Source of the DNA: Kibdelosporangium banguiense | Lineage (GTDB): Bacteria > Actinomycetota > Actinomycetes > Mycobacteriales > Pseudonocardiaceae | NCBI RefSeq assembly: GCF_017876405.1 | Contig: NZ_JAGINW010000001.1 | Coordinates: forward strand, 8,693,203-8,757,202 | Reading direction: 5' to 3' | Length of the DNA stretch: 64,000 nucleotides | In this document: in pieces, positions 48,919 through 57,404 of the stretch | Layout of the letters: every line of letters starts with the position of its first letter | Numbering within the stretch: the first letter of the stretch is position 1 | Translations under genes and position numbers: made by a program | The notes under the pieces: model-generated | Seen by the model: only the letters and a program-made list of their open reading frames with translations | Told to the model about the DNA's origin: nothing | Database searches by the model: none

Positions 48919-50658
48919 GTGACTGACAAGCCCACCCGCAGACTCGTTCTCAAGGGCGCCGCACTCGGCGCCCTGGCAGTGCCGTTGCGTGTCTTCACCG
49001 CCGAAGCCGCAGCGGCCCCCGCCGCCGACGGGATCTTCGGCTACGGCGTGGCCAGTGGTGACCCGACCGGCGATGCCGTGATCATCTGGACCAGAGCCAC
49101 TCCCCCGCCCGCCGGCGGCCGGATCGCCACTCCTGGCAGCGGCCTCGGCCGGCCGGTGTGCGTGCACTGGGAAGTCGCGCGGGACAGCGACTTCCGGCAC
49201 ATGGTCAAGCGCGGCACGGTGTACACCAACGCATCCACCGACCACACGGTCAAAGTCGACGTCACCGGCCTGCAGCCGTACACCCGCTACTTCTACCGAT
49301 TCCACGCCGAAGGCGAGACAAGCCCGGTCGGCCGCACCCAGACCGCACCCGACGAAGCCGGCCACCTGCACGCGCTGCGATTCGGCCTGGTCTCCTGCAG
49401 CAACTACACCGGCGGGTACTTCTCGGCCTACCGGGCGCTGGGCCAGCGCGACGACCTGGACTTCGTGCTGCACCTCGGCGACTACCTCTACGAGTACGGC
49501 AACGGAGCCGACCGGTCCGGGCCGCCCGAGCTGATCGGCGTCCGCGACCACATCCCGCCGACCGAGATCCTCACCCTGACCGACTACCGCCTGCGGCACG
49601 CCCTGCACAAAGCCGACCCGGACGCGGCTCTCGCGCACCGCCGGCACCCGTGGATCACGATCTTCGACGACCACGAGGTCGCCGACAACGCATGGGACTC
49701 AGGCGCCGGAAACCATACTGACGCCACTGAAGGCAGCTTCGCCGCCCGACGCCGCGACGCCTACCGCGCGTACCTGGAGTGGATGCCGTTCCGGCTGCCC
49801 GAGCAGCGCGTCGTCCCGCACCAGGGAACCCGGTTCTTCCGCAAGTTCACCTTCGGGCCGTTGGGCGACCTGTCGGTGATCGAGACACGCCAGAACCGCA
49901 GCGCCCAGGTCAACCTGCCGCCGTTCTCCACCAGCGGCGGCGGCCTGATCCCGCTGGGCGTCAACCCGGCTGCCGACGCCCAGCTGGCAGACCCCGCCCG
50001 GCACCTGCTCGAACCGGAACAGCTGACCTGGCTGAAGAACAACACAGCCGACGCGCGGCCGTGGCACCTGATCGGCAACCAGGTCGTCCTCGGCCCGCTG
50101 CGCTTCCCAGGCGCGGCGGTCGGCGTCCCGCCCGAGCTGACCCTGATCAACTCCGACCAGTGGGACGGATATCAGGCCGACCAGTCAGCCCTGCTCACCC
50201 ACCTCGCCGCCCAGGCCTCCGACACGGTCGTGCTCACCGGCGACATCCACTCGTCCTGGGCCATCGACCTGCCGAACTCGGCCGGCGTCGAGTTCGTGAC
50301 ACCGTCGGTCACCAGCGACGGTTTCTACGAAATCGTCCGCGGCCGGCTGCCGGCCGGCACTCCTCCGGAGGCCCTCGTCACCGCCACGCGTGTGCTTGAG
50401 GGAGCGTTGCGCGCGGCCAACCCGAACGTGAAGTTCCTCGACGGCGTCGGGCACGGGTACACGTTGATCGACGTCACGCCCGAGCGAGTGCAGGCGGACT
50501 ACCACCACACTCCGCTCCCGACCAGCGCGATGCCCAACCCGGTCGCGGTTCAGACAACCACGACGGCCTACCTGCGGAGCTGGCAGACCCTCGCCGGGTC
50601 CCGCAAGGTCACCGCCGCCACAGGCCCCGTCGGCGCCCGGTCCGACAACCCCGCCTGA
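48919..50658 (+). CDS. phoD: PhoD-type alkaline phosphatase/phosphodiesterase
   Basis: Protein of 579 residues from GTG 48919. The N-terminus TRRLVLKGAALGALAV is a Tat signal (Arg7-Arg8). An Ig-like N-terminal domain (to about 130) is followed by the metallophosphatase core with VLHLGDYLYEYG, IFDDHEVADNAW and VLTGDIHSSWAIDLP, which hold the iron/calcium ligands; the cysteine of GLVSCSNY is the usual Fe3+ ligand. It releases phosphate from phosphodiesters outside the cell. GGGGG lies before the GTG. Confidence 0.93.
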   Translation: MTDKPTRRLVLKGAALGALAVPLRVFTAEAAAAPAADGIFGYGVASGDPTGDAVIIWTRATPPPAGGRIATPGSGLGRPVCVHWEVARDSDFRHMVKRGTVYTNASTDHTVKVDVTGLQPYTRYFYRFHAEGETSPVGRTQTAPDEAGHLHALRFGLVSCSNYTGGYFSAYRALGQRDDLDFVLHLGDYLYEYGNGADRSGPPELIGVRDHIPPTEILTLTDYRLRHALHKADPDAALAHRRHPWITIFDDHEVADNAWDSGAGNHTDATEGSFAARRRDAYRAYLEWMPFRLPEQRVVPHQGTRFFRKFTFGPLGDLSVIETRQNRSAQVNLPPFSTSGGGLIPLGVNPAADAQLADPARHLLEPEQLTWLKNNTADARPWHLIGNQVVLGPLRFPGAAVGVPPELTLINSDQWDGYQADQSALLTHLAAQASDTVVLTGDIHSSWAIDLPNSAGVEFVTPSVTSDGFYEIVRGRLPAGTPPEALVTATRVLEGALRAANPNVKFLDGVGHGYTLIDVTPERVQADYHHTPLPTSAMPNPVAVQTTTTAYLRSWQTLAGSRKVTAATGPVGARSDNPA

Positions 50659-50665
50659 ACGAACT

Positions 50666-50694
50666 CCCGCCCAGACCAGTTCGGTCTGGGCGGG
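50666..50694 (+). terminator. Rho-independent terminator after phoD
   Basis: CCCGCCCAGACC, loop AGTTC and its full 12-base complement, followed by TTTCAGGTATTTT. Confidence 0.85.
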
Positions 50695-50699
50695 TTTCA

Positions 50700-50751
50700 G
50701 GTATTTTCGTCACATGGATTATGGACGGTATCTATAGTCATGATTGAAGTG
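50700..50751. repeat. Intergenic repeat, copy A
   Basis: 52 bases beginning GGTATTTTC and ending TTGAAGTG, 36 of 52 identical to copy B at 53437-53488 with no gap. Conserved blocks: GGTATTTTCxTCAC, TAGTCAT and TTGAAGTG. It overlaps the end of the minus-strand reductase gene. Confidence 0.55.
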
Positions 50752-51769
50752 CCGGGACCTCCAGCGTGAGGTGCGCGGACAAGGCGCGGAGGAAGTCCGG
50801 CGCGTCGAAGACCGCACCGGCGGAGACGACGCCGGTGGCCTTGGTCCGACCGGTGAGGATGCGGTCGACGGCCTCCACCGCGAGCGGCGCTGTGATGGCG
50901 TAGATGTCCTGGCCGGTGGCGACCACGCGGCGTTCCGTACCACCTGATCGGACGACGACGTCGACGACGAAGGTCTGCGCGGAGCGACCGCTCTCGTCGA
51001 CGGCGGTCGGCGCTGCGGCGTCAGGAGCGAACAGGTCCGCAGCCGCCTTGGCGGCCATGTAGGTACGCACCTCCGGGACATCCAGGTGGCTGGGAACGGT
51101 GATGACATCGGCCATGGTGAACTCGTCGATGACGCTCTGCTTGCCGAGTGGCGCGGGGAAGGACCACTCCAGAGTCGGCAGGGCGTCGGTGTGGTACTCC
51201 AACTGCCCGCCGGTGAAGCGGACACGGCGGCCGCCCCGCCGCTCCCCCGAGACCACACCCGAGGCAACCGTTCCAGCGGTGGGGTGCCAACTGCTCAGGC
51301 CGTAGGCGACGTGCACCTCGTCCGCCGCGGTCCAGTCGCCCATCACGGTGGTGACCAACAGGTCGCCGAGACCGCCGTAGAACGCCATCGCCGGGACCAC
51401 CACGGTCCCCGCATCGCGGGCACGCTCCGCGAAGTGTGTGAACGTGTCGTGGTTCGCCTCGAGCTCGGCGGCTACATCGACATACGGGATGCCAGCACGT
51501 AGTGCCGCCTCGATCAGCGGAGCGGCAGTCGAGGCGAACGGCCCCGCGCAGTTGATCACGATGTCGGCACCGTCCAGCGCGCGATCGAGCGACGCCGGGT
51601 CACCGACCGATGCCTGCCGGACCTCTCCCAGTTCGGCCATCGTCTCCAGCTTGGCCTGGTCGCGACCGAGCAGCAGCGGGGCGTATCCACGCTCGCGCAG
51701 TTCCGCCACAACGAACCGCCCGGTGTGCCCGTAAGCGCCGAACACTGCCACGTTCCGACCCGATCCCAT
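50738..51769 (-). CDS. Saccharopine-dehydrogenase-like NADP-binding reductase
   Basis: Protein of 343 residues from ATG 51769, six bases after GGAG. VAVFGAYGHTGRFVVAELRERG is the Rossmann loop; DIVINCAGPFASTAAPLIEAAL and GIPYVDVAAE match the saccharopine dehydrogenase/trans-acting enoyl reductase group. It probably reduces or oxidises a small cytosolic substrate. Divergent from a GlxA-type regulator that may control it. Confidence 0.85.
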   Translation of the reverse strand: MGSGRNVAVFGAYGHTGRFVVAELRERGYAPLLLGRDQAKLETMAELGEVRQASVGDPASLDRALDGADIVINCAGPFASTAAPLIEAALRAGIPYVDVAAELEANHDTFTHFAERARDAGTVVVPAMAFYGGLGDLLVTTVMGDWTAADEVHVAYGLSSWHPTAGTVASGVVSGERRGGRRVRFTGGQLEYHTDALPTLEWSFPAPLGKQSVIDEFTMADVITVPSHLDVPEVRTYMAAKAAADLFAPDAAAPTAVDESGRSAQTFVVDVVVRSGGTERRVVATGQDIYAITAPLAVEAVDRILTGRTKATGVVSAGAVFDAPDFLRALSAHLTLEVPALQS

Positions 51770-51858
51770 TTCCTGCTCCCACGTTCTTGAAGTGATCAAC
51801 TGGGAGAATCATGTCGCCGTTGATCGACCGGCACCAGTGTCCGGAACGACACGACCCG

Positions 51859-51864
51859 TACACT
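51859..51864 (+). promoter_or_regulatory. Candidate -10 (TACACT) for leaderless GlxA-type gene
   Basis: TACACT, seven bases, then ATG at 51872. Confidence 0.45.
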
Positions 51865-51871
51865 TTCCGAC

Positions 51872-52807
51872 ATGCGTTTTGTCGCGGTCGCCGCCACCGA
51901 CGGGATGCTGCATTTCGAGCTGGCCCTGGCCTACGAGGTCTTCGGCTCCCGTCCCGATGCCGTGTCAGGACCCTGGTACGACGTCAAGGTGTGCGGCACG
52001 CAAGCCGTCCGGGTCGGCCGGTTCCTGGTGGAGCCGGACTGCGGGCTGGACCGGCTGGCCGACGCCGGCACCGTGATCGTTCCCGCTTTGGCTGACGTCG
52101 ACGAGGACCCGCCGGCCGATCTGGTCGAGGCGGTACGTGCGGCCCACGAGGCCGGCGCACGCGTGGTCTCCCTGTGCACAGGCGTGTTCGTACTCGCCGC
52201 CGCCGGCCTGCTGGACGGGCTGCGCGCCACCACGCACTGGGCCCACACCGAGCAACTGGCCGCGCGCTATCCCCGCGTGGAGGTCGACCCAGACGTGCTC
52301 TACGTCGACAACGGCACTGTGCTCACGTCCGCGGGCAAGGCCGCAGCGATGGACCTGTGCCTGCATCTGGTCCGTCGCGACTACGGCTCGGCGGTCGCCA
52401 ACGTCGCCGCCCGCCGCTTGGTCGTGCCGCCCCACCGGGCCGGTGGCCAGGCCCAGTTCGTCACCACACCAGTGCCCGAACAGGACGGCCATCCCCTGGC
52501 CGACCTGCTCCCCTGGGTCATGCTGCGGCTGGACCAGCCACTCACCGTCGAGGACCTGGCCCGCCAGGCGAACATGAGCTCACGTCACCTGGCCCGCCAC
52601 TTCCGGTCAGTCACCGGCACCACTCCCCTGCAATGGCTGCTGACACAACGAATCCGCCGCGCCCAGGAACTGCTGGAGTCCACAGACGACAGCATCGACC
52701 TGATCGCCTCGGCCGCGGGTATGGGCACAGCGACAACACTGCGCCGCCACTTCCACCGCACAATCGGCGTACCGCCCGACGCCTACCGCCGGACGTTCCG
52801 AGCGTGA
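51872..52807 (+). CDS. GlxA-type AraC regulator (DJ-1/PfpI domain fused to AraC HTH)
   Basis: Protein of 311 residues. Residues 1-185 are a DJ-1/PfpI fold (FELALAYEVFGSR; VVSLCTGVFVLAAAGLLDGLRATTHW with the elbow Cys). Residues 210-311 hold two AraC HTH motifs (VEDLARQANMSSRHLARHFRSVTGTTPLQWL, IDLIASAAGMGTATTLRRHFHRTIGVPP). Such proteins usually activate a neighbouring catabolic gene; the divergent reductase at 51769 is the nearest candidate. Confidence 0.9.
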   Translation: MRFVAVAATDGMLHFELALAYEVFGSRPDAVSGPWYDVKVCGTQAVRVGRFLVEPDCGLDRLADAGTVIVPALADVDEDPPADLVEAVRAAHEAGARVVSLCTGVFVLAAAGLLDGLRATTHWAHTEQLAARYPRVEVDPDVLYVDNGTVLTSAGKAAAMDLCLHLVRRDYGSAVANVAARRLVVPPHRAGGQAQFVTTPVPEQDGHPLADLLPWVMLRLDQPLTVEDLARQANMSSRHLARHFRSVTGTTPLQWLLTQRIRRAQELLESTDDSIDLIASAAGMGTATTLRRHFHRTIGVPPDAYRRTFRA

Positions 52808-52827
52808 GGCCTACGGATCAGGTCCGA

Positions 52828-52833
52828 TATATT
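52828..52833 (+). promoter_or_regulatory. Candidate -10 (TATATT) for leader ORF
   Basis: TATATT, six bases, then GTG at 52840. It is near the consensus, in contrast to the GC-rich flanks. Confidence 0.5.
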
Positions 52834-52839
52834 CCGCCC

Positions 52840-52902
52840 GTGTCAGGACGCTCGCGAACTGCCTCGGCCTCCCTTCCCGGCGGTAGGCGGGCCACGCCGT
52901 GA
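52840..52902 (+). CDS. 20-residue leader ORF coupled to membrane protein gene
   Basis: GTG-started ORF of 20 codons (basic, Ser/Arg/Gly-rich) directly after a TATATT hexamer, so the mRNA would start at or near the GTG. Its TGA overlaps the GTG of the next gene (GTGA). It may only ensure coupled translation or act as a regulatory leader. Peptide function is not predicted. Confidence 0.4.
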   Translation: MSGRSRTASASLPGGRRATP

Positions 52903-53396
52903 CGAGCGGTGGAATACCCGAGGCCGAAGGCCCGATGAACCGGCCGACGGGCTTTTTCGAGCAGCCGTTCTGGACTGTGCTCGGGCTTCTGGTCGTGTGT
53001 GCCGGTCCCCTGATCCTGCTGGCCGGTATCGGCGGTTACGTCCCCGAGGACGACAAGACAGCCGTCGTCGTGACCGGCCTCATCTGGATCCCTCTCACCG
53101 TGGTCGTCCTGCTTCTGGCCATCGTCGGCACCGTGCGGGACCAGCGCGTGTGGCGTGACCTGGACACAGCCGGCGTGCGCGTCATGGGCGAGGTCACGTC
53201 CGCACAGCACGTGTCGTGCGGCGAAGACGACCGCTGCACCAGGATCCGGATGCTGGTCACCGTGCCGGGCCGGCCGCCGTTCACCACGAGCCACCTCATC
53301 GCCGGCGAAGAGATCATCGAAGTCGGGACAAGCATCCTGGTCGACGTACACCCGACGCGCGACCTCTTCCGCCTGGTCGCCGACCCGTCCCGGTAG
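52899..53396 (+). CDS. Small two-helix membrane protein (DUF3592-like)
   Basis: Protein of 165 residues. Two membrane helices lie at about 23-47 and 56-78, then a beta-rich soluble domain (ARVMGEVTSAQHVSCGEDD type, TSILVDVHPTRDLFRLV) resembling DUF3592. GTG 52899 overlaps the leader ORF stop; an ATG at 52935 is an alternative. Function unknown. The downstream gap carries a repeat also found after phoD. Confidence 0.65.
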   Translation: MTSGGIPEAEGPMNRPTGFFEQPFWTVLGLLVVCAGPLILLAGIGGYVPEDDKTAVVVTGLIWIPLTVVVLLLAIVGTVRDQRVWRDLDTAGVRVMGEVTSAQHVSCGEDDRCTRIRMLVTVPGRPPFTTSHLIAGEEIIEVGTSILVDVHPTRDLFRLVADPSR

Positions 53397-53436
53397 CTCT
53401 CCCCCAGCAGGCGATGTTCTGGTCGGTGCGGTTTTG

Positions 53437-53488
53437 GGTATTTTCATCACTAGAGATATCAACTGTGGACGTAGTCATAGTTGAAGTG
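53437..53488. repeat. Intergenic repeat, copy B
   Basis: Second copy of the 52-base element at 50700-50751, in the same orientation. The similarity extends some 25 bases upstream (GGTC then GCGG and a T-run before GGTATTTTC). Confidence 0.55.
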
Positions 53489-53530
53489 GACCTCAGGGCA
53501 GGAACTTCTGACGGAGGCAAGAGTGGGGGG

Positions 53531-53998
53531 CTATCCGGCGGAGAGGGTGAGGGTGGTCCAGCCGCCGAGGTGGATGAGGTCGCCGTCGCCCACTGGCACC
53601 GAGGCGTTCGGCTCGATCGGGTCCGGCGAGTAGTTCAGGTAGGTGCCGTTCACCGAGTCGAGGTCGACCACGGCCCAGGAGTTGTCAGGGCGCGTCACGA
53701 GCAGCGCATGGGAGCGGCCGATGGAGGTGTCCTCGGGTGGGCCCGTCAGGTCTATCTGGGGTTCGATGCCTCGGCTGACCGACCGGCGGCCAATCAGCAG
53801 ACGGCCTCGGCGCAGGTCGAAACGGCGTTCTGGGCAGAACGCCGGGAACGGGATCTCGCGGCCGCCGTTGGCCAGGACGAACTCGTAGTACTTGTGGTCG
53901 GCGCGGGCGGTCAGGCGCCAGCTGATCATGCGGGCGCCGCACTGCTCGCAGTATCCGGTGGTGCCAGGCGAATCGTGGCCGCGTGGGCAGAGAGACAT
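53531..53998 (-). CDS. FHA-domain protein with N-terminal zinc ribbon
   Basis: Protein of 155 residues, last gene of the nine-gene operon. Residues 1-25 form a small zinc ribbon (Cys4, His8, Cys17, Cys20; GYCEQCG). The FHA domain follows: LLIGRRS, IGRSHALL and NSVNGTYLN-like DSVNGTYLN. The serine three before the FHA His is Gly here. FHA domains bind phosphothreonine, so it may read out the PknG-like kinase as GarA does in mycobacteria, but it lacks GarA's N-terminal Thr-Thr motif. Its ATG overlaps the VWA stop by one base (TGATG). Confidence 0.87.
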   Translation of the reverse strand: MSLCPRGHDSPGTTGYCEQCGARMISWRLTARADHKYYEFVLANGGREIPFPAFCPERRFDLRRGRLLIGRRSVSRGIEPQIDLTGPPEDTSIGRSHALLVTRPDNSWAVVDLDSVNGTYLNYSPDPIEPNASVPVGDGDLIHLGGWTTLTLSAG

Positions 53999-55263
53999 CA
54001 GCGTTTCCGCCAGGGCACGGTCTTGCGGGACTTCACCGACGCCATTTCGGCGTCGACGTCTTCCATGTCGTCACGCAGCCGCACGTGTGCGGTCGGCGCG
54101 TCGACGACGTCCACGATCTTGTTGAGGACCCGGAGTGTGTCGTGGTGGTCGGACTCGGCTGCCAGCTGGACGGCCCGGCCGAGTTTGGCGGTGGCCTCGT
54201 CCTTGCGGCCCGCGGTCAGTGCCGCGAGGCCTTCCTGCGTCACGACGTTGAGTTCCTGCTGCCCGGTGTAGTGCGCCACGCGTTGATTGATCTTTGTGGA
54301 CAGTGCGGCGTCGTCGGTCCAGCTCGCCGGGATCAGGCCCTCGGCGACGACGTTGTCCGCCACCACGATCCGGGCGTGCGCGGCGAGCACCTCCTCCCCC
54401 AGTTTCTTGCCGGCCGGCAGCTCGACCGACAGGTGGTAGTCCCGTGTCTCCGCGCCCCAGGACCCGGTTGGGTAGTCGGTGATCAGGTCGCTGAGGGGGG
54501 TGCCGTTCTCGGTCAGCGGCAGGATGTCCGGGAAGACCTGTTTGACGAACCGGAGCCGGGATCCGCGCGGGCACCACAGCCGCAGCGTCACGTTCGCTGT
54601 CGTCTTGCCCATCACGGCTTCGATCATGGCCTGGAACTCGGCTGTCAGGGTCTTGGCGTCGGGCAGGCCGTCGGCCGTGCCGAGCAGCACGTCGGCGATG
54701 GCGTTGAGCGGTTCGGCCGACCAGCCTTTGCCCACACCGCGGGTCTCGCAGACGAACTTGCCCCGGCATTGCTCCAAAGTGGCCAGCAGGTCCTCATGCC
54801 GTTGATGGATGTTGTGCCCGTCGGTCAGCAGGATGCCGTGCTTGATGTCGGCGTCCTGCCCGGCGAGCAGATGGTTGCCCAGGTCCAGCCAGGTGCCGAT
54901 GGCCGTTCCGCCTTCGGCACGCAGTTTGCGGATCGCCGCCTTGGCCTCAGCCCGGGTCACCGGCGAGGCGGGCACCATGGTCTCGCCGGGCGGGTACGCC
55001 ATCCGGGCCGCCGAATTGCCCGCCACCACAGCGAAAGCGACCTCGTCGCGCAACTGGTCCACAGCCACGTTCACGGCCCGCTTGGCCTCGATGATCTTCT
55101 CGCCCTCCATCGACCCCGAGCAGTCGATCATGATCACCTCGGCTGCGGTCGGGGCGTGTGCCCGCCGGCCGCCGTCCAGCGCGCTGACCGAGACCACCGC
55201 GTCCATCACGCGGCCTCCGTCGGGCAGGTACTTGTTGTGGTCGACGTGCAGCTCGAAGTCCAT
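53998..55263 (-). CDS. VWA-domain protein
   Basis: Protein of 421 residues from ATG 55263 (AAGGAGG upstream). Starts DFELHVDHNKYLPDGG, then a VWA domain with complete MIDAS: Asp-Cys-Ser-Gly-Ser in MIDCSGSMEG, GGTAIGTWLD and LTDGHN. A beta-rich middle and a helical C-terminal third (TAGRKDEATAKLGRAVQLA, TPR-like) follow, with a basic end. No signal peptide, so it acts in the cytosol. Probably a scaffold or client of the kinase/caspase module. Confidence 0.88.
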   Translation of the reverse strand: MDFELHVDHNKYLPDGGRVMDAVVSVSALDGGRRAHAPTAAEVIMIDCSGSMEGEKIIEAKRAVNVAVDQLRDEVAFAVVAGNSAARMAYPPGETMVPASPVTRAEAKAAIRKLRAEGGTAIGTWLDLGNHLLAGQDADIKHGILLTDGHNIHQRHEDLLATLEQCRGKFVCETRGVGKGWSAEPLNAIADVLLGTADGLPDAKTLTAEFQAMIEAVMGKTTANVTLRLWCPRGSRLRFVKQVFPDILPLTENGTPLSDLITDYPTGSWGAETRDYHLSVELPAGKKLGEEVLAAHARIVVADNVVAEGLIPASWTDDAALSTKINQRVAHYTGQQELNVVTQEGLAALTAGRKDEATAKLGRAVQLAAESDHHDTLRVLNKIVDVVDAPTAHVRLRDDMEDVDAEMASVKSRKTVPWRKR

Positions 55264-55277
55264 CGCCAGCCTCCTTC

Positions 55278-57404
55278 TCAGAAAAGCGTCCGGGGCCGGA
55301 CCTTGTTGGCCGCCTTGACCAGCGCGATCCGCCGGTCGATGTCGTCGGTGACCTTGGCCAGGTCGCGATAGGCCTTCTCCAGGCCGAAACGCAGCGGCCG
55401 GTCCTCCAGGGGATGGCCCAGCACCATGCCGGTGTCCGAGAAGTCGTGGTTGGCCGACACCCAGTCCAGTGCGGCGCGCAGGACAAGGATCTTGGCGGGC
55501 ACGTGCCACTGCGTTCCCGCCGGTACGTCGTCGAGGGCGGCCATGACCGCCGTCAGATCGCCGGACCGCCGTGACACCCGGGCGACGCCGAATGCCGCGC
55601 TGAGGTACCGGTTGTCCGTGTGCCAGACGCGTTGGTAGAGCGGACCGGCTGCGCGGTCGTCACCGTCCCATTCTGCCGACGCGGCGAGGGCGAGTTTGGG
55701 CGGGAGCTCGCCTGGCAGTGCGTCGTAGACCATCTCGAACTCGGTGCGAGCCTCATCCGGGTCGCCGTCCGCCAGCGCGGCCAGCCCGCGATACCAGGCG
55801 ACCCGCCAGTCGTGCGGTGCCGTTTCGGCATAGTCGTCCAGGCCCTCGCGGGCAGCCTCGATCTCGCCTGCCGCGATCCGGGCGCCCGCGAGCTGCAGCA
55901 CGACCTCCGGGCTGCTCACCGGAATCCCGACCAGCATCTCGATCACGTCGTCCGGGTCCGCGGCCGCGATCGCGGCCAGGTAGCTGGCACCGGGATCACG
56001 CGGGTCGACCAGCGGTGAGGGCAGCGCCTGGCCCACCGCGGACCAGTCGACCTGGTCGGCCACGCCCGCGTCGGTACCGAAGGTCCGGCGCTCCACGGTG
56101 AACCAGGTGGACACGGCCGGCCGGGCTTCCTGGTCCTGTGCGGACAGCACTTCCAGCAGTACGCCCTCAAGCTGGCCGCGCATCTCCGCGGCCGAGGAGA
56201 ACCTGAGTTCCGGCTGGGGATGTGTGGCCCTGCGCAGGAACCGGTAGTACGACTCCTGTTCGGTCAGCAGCGGGATGTCCTGCTGTGGCGGCAGCGTGTG
56301 ACGGAACTTGCCGGAGAACCCTTCGAACTTGAAGCTCAGCACGGCCAGGCTGCGTCCGACGGTGTACAGATCCGACAGCACCGACGGCCCGGTCTCCTCC
56401 ACCTCGGGCGCCTGGTAGCCGGGAGTGCCCAGAAACGTCCTGGGCAGGCTGTCCGCGCGGACCACCGCGCCGAGGTCGATCAGTTTGAGCTGATCACCGG
56501 TCTGCATCGCGTTGTCGGGCTTGAAGTCGCAGTACAGCAGGCCTTTCTCGTGCAGGTGGCCGAGCGCCTGCAGGACTTCCAGGCCGTACGCCAGCACGTG
56601 CGCCAGCGGCATCGACGCCCGCCGGCCGAGTTCGTCCCGGTGGCCGCGGTGCAGCTCCAGCAAGGACCGGCCGTCGATGTACTCCATGACGATGTAGCCG
56701 GCCATCGTCCCGGTCAGCGGATCCGGGTGCTGGACGAAGTCGTTGATCTTGACGATGTTCGGGTGGTCGACATCGATCAGATACCGTCGTTCCTGCACCG
56801 CCTGCTCGACGGCTTCCTGGTCCTCGGTGTCGATCAGTCCTTTGAGGACAACGTGGTGCTCGGCCCCGCTGTCGCTCAGGTGCGTGTCGCGGGCCAGGTA
56901 GATCCAGCCCTGGCCACCGCGGGCGATGCACCGGTCGATCTCGTAGCGGTCGACCAAGTCGCCTGCCGACAACGTCGGCGCGAACGAGAACGGTGTGCCG
57001 TCCTTGGTGCAGAACCCACGGGTCAGGCCCGGCCTGCCGTTGCGCTCCCGGCCGACAGGCGCGCCGCACGTACGGCAGAACCGTTGTGACTCAGGCACTT
57101 CAGGGGGTGGCAAGGCTGTGCCGGCCGGATCCCGGGGCGGTACCAGAGGAATATCGAACCACCCTCCGCCGATACCGCCCCGGTTCGACCGTGCGGGAGG
57201 CACGATGGGCATGGACGGAGTGACCCGTCCGGACGGTCTGCTGCGCGGCACCGAGCCAGGGGTCGACTTGGGATCTGGTGTCGGTGTGGAGACAGGCGCG
57301 GGCGGTTCGGGCGGCTGGGCTGATGGCTCCTTGTGGCCGCACTCGTCGCAATAGCCGTGCGGGCCATACGATCCGGGGCAGCCTGGCTGCAGACACTTAC
57401 TCAA
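55278..57404 (-). CDS. pknG: PknG-like Ser/Thr protein kinase with TPR domain
   Basis: Protein of 708 residues starting at TTG 57404, whose T-T-G-A overlaps the caspase stop. Order: zinc ribbon (Cys4, 9, 19, 22), Pro-rich linker, PknG-type rubredoxin-like segment (Cys110, Cys113, Cys132, but Asp135 where the fourth Cys should be), kinase domain (Gly loop ARGGQGWIYLA, Lys188, catalytic Asp293 in YCDFKPDN, Asp310 in DLG, APE), then TPR repeats to the end. PknG of mycobacteria phosphorylates GarA to set glutamate metabolism and answers to GlnH-GlnX. The non-RD Cys292 and the rubredoxin change are notable. Confidence 0.93.
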   Translation of the reverse strand: MSKCLQPGCPGSYGPHGYCDECGHKEPSAQPPEPPAPVSTPTPDPKSTPGSVPRSRPSGRVTPSMPIVPPARSNRGGIGGGWFDIPLVPPRDPAGTALPPPEVPESQRFCRTCGAPVGRERNGRPGLTRGFCTKDGTPFSFAPTLSAGDLVDRYEIDRCIARGGQGWIYLARDTHLSDSGAEHHVVLKGLIDTEDQEAVEQAVQERRYLIDVDHPNIVKINDFVQHPDPLTGTMAGYIVMEYIDGRSLLELHRGHRDELGRRASMPLAHVLAYGLEVLQALGHLHEKGLLYCDFKPDNAMQTGDQLKLIDLGAVVRADSLPRTFLGTPGYQAPEVEETGPSVLSDLYTVGRSLAVLSFKFEGFSGKFRHTLPPQQDIPLLTEQESYYRFLRRATHPQPELRFSSAAEMRGQLEGVLLEVLSAQDQEARPAVSTWFTVERRTFGTDAGVADQVDWSAVGQALPSPLVDPRDPGASYLAAIAAADPDDVIEMLVGIPVSSPEVVLQLAGARIAAGEIEAAREGLDDYAETAPHDWRVAWYRGLAALADGDPDEARTEFEMVYDALPGELPPKLALAASAEWDGDDRAAGPLYQRVWHTDNRYLSAAFGVARVSRRSGDLTAVMAALDDVPAGTQWHVPAKILVLRAALDWVSANHDFSDTGMVLGHPLEDRPLRFGLEKAYRDLAKVTDDIDRRIALVKAANKVRPRTLF

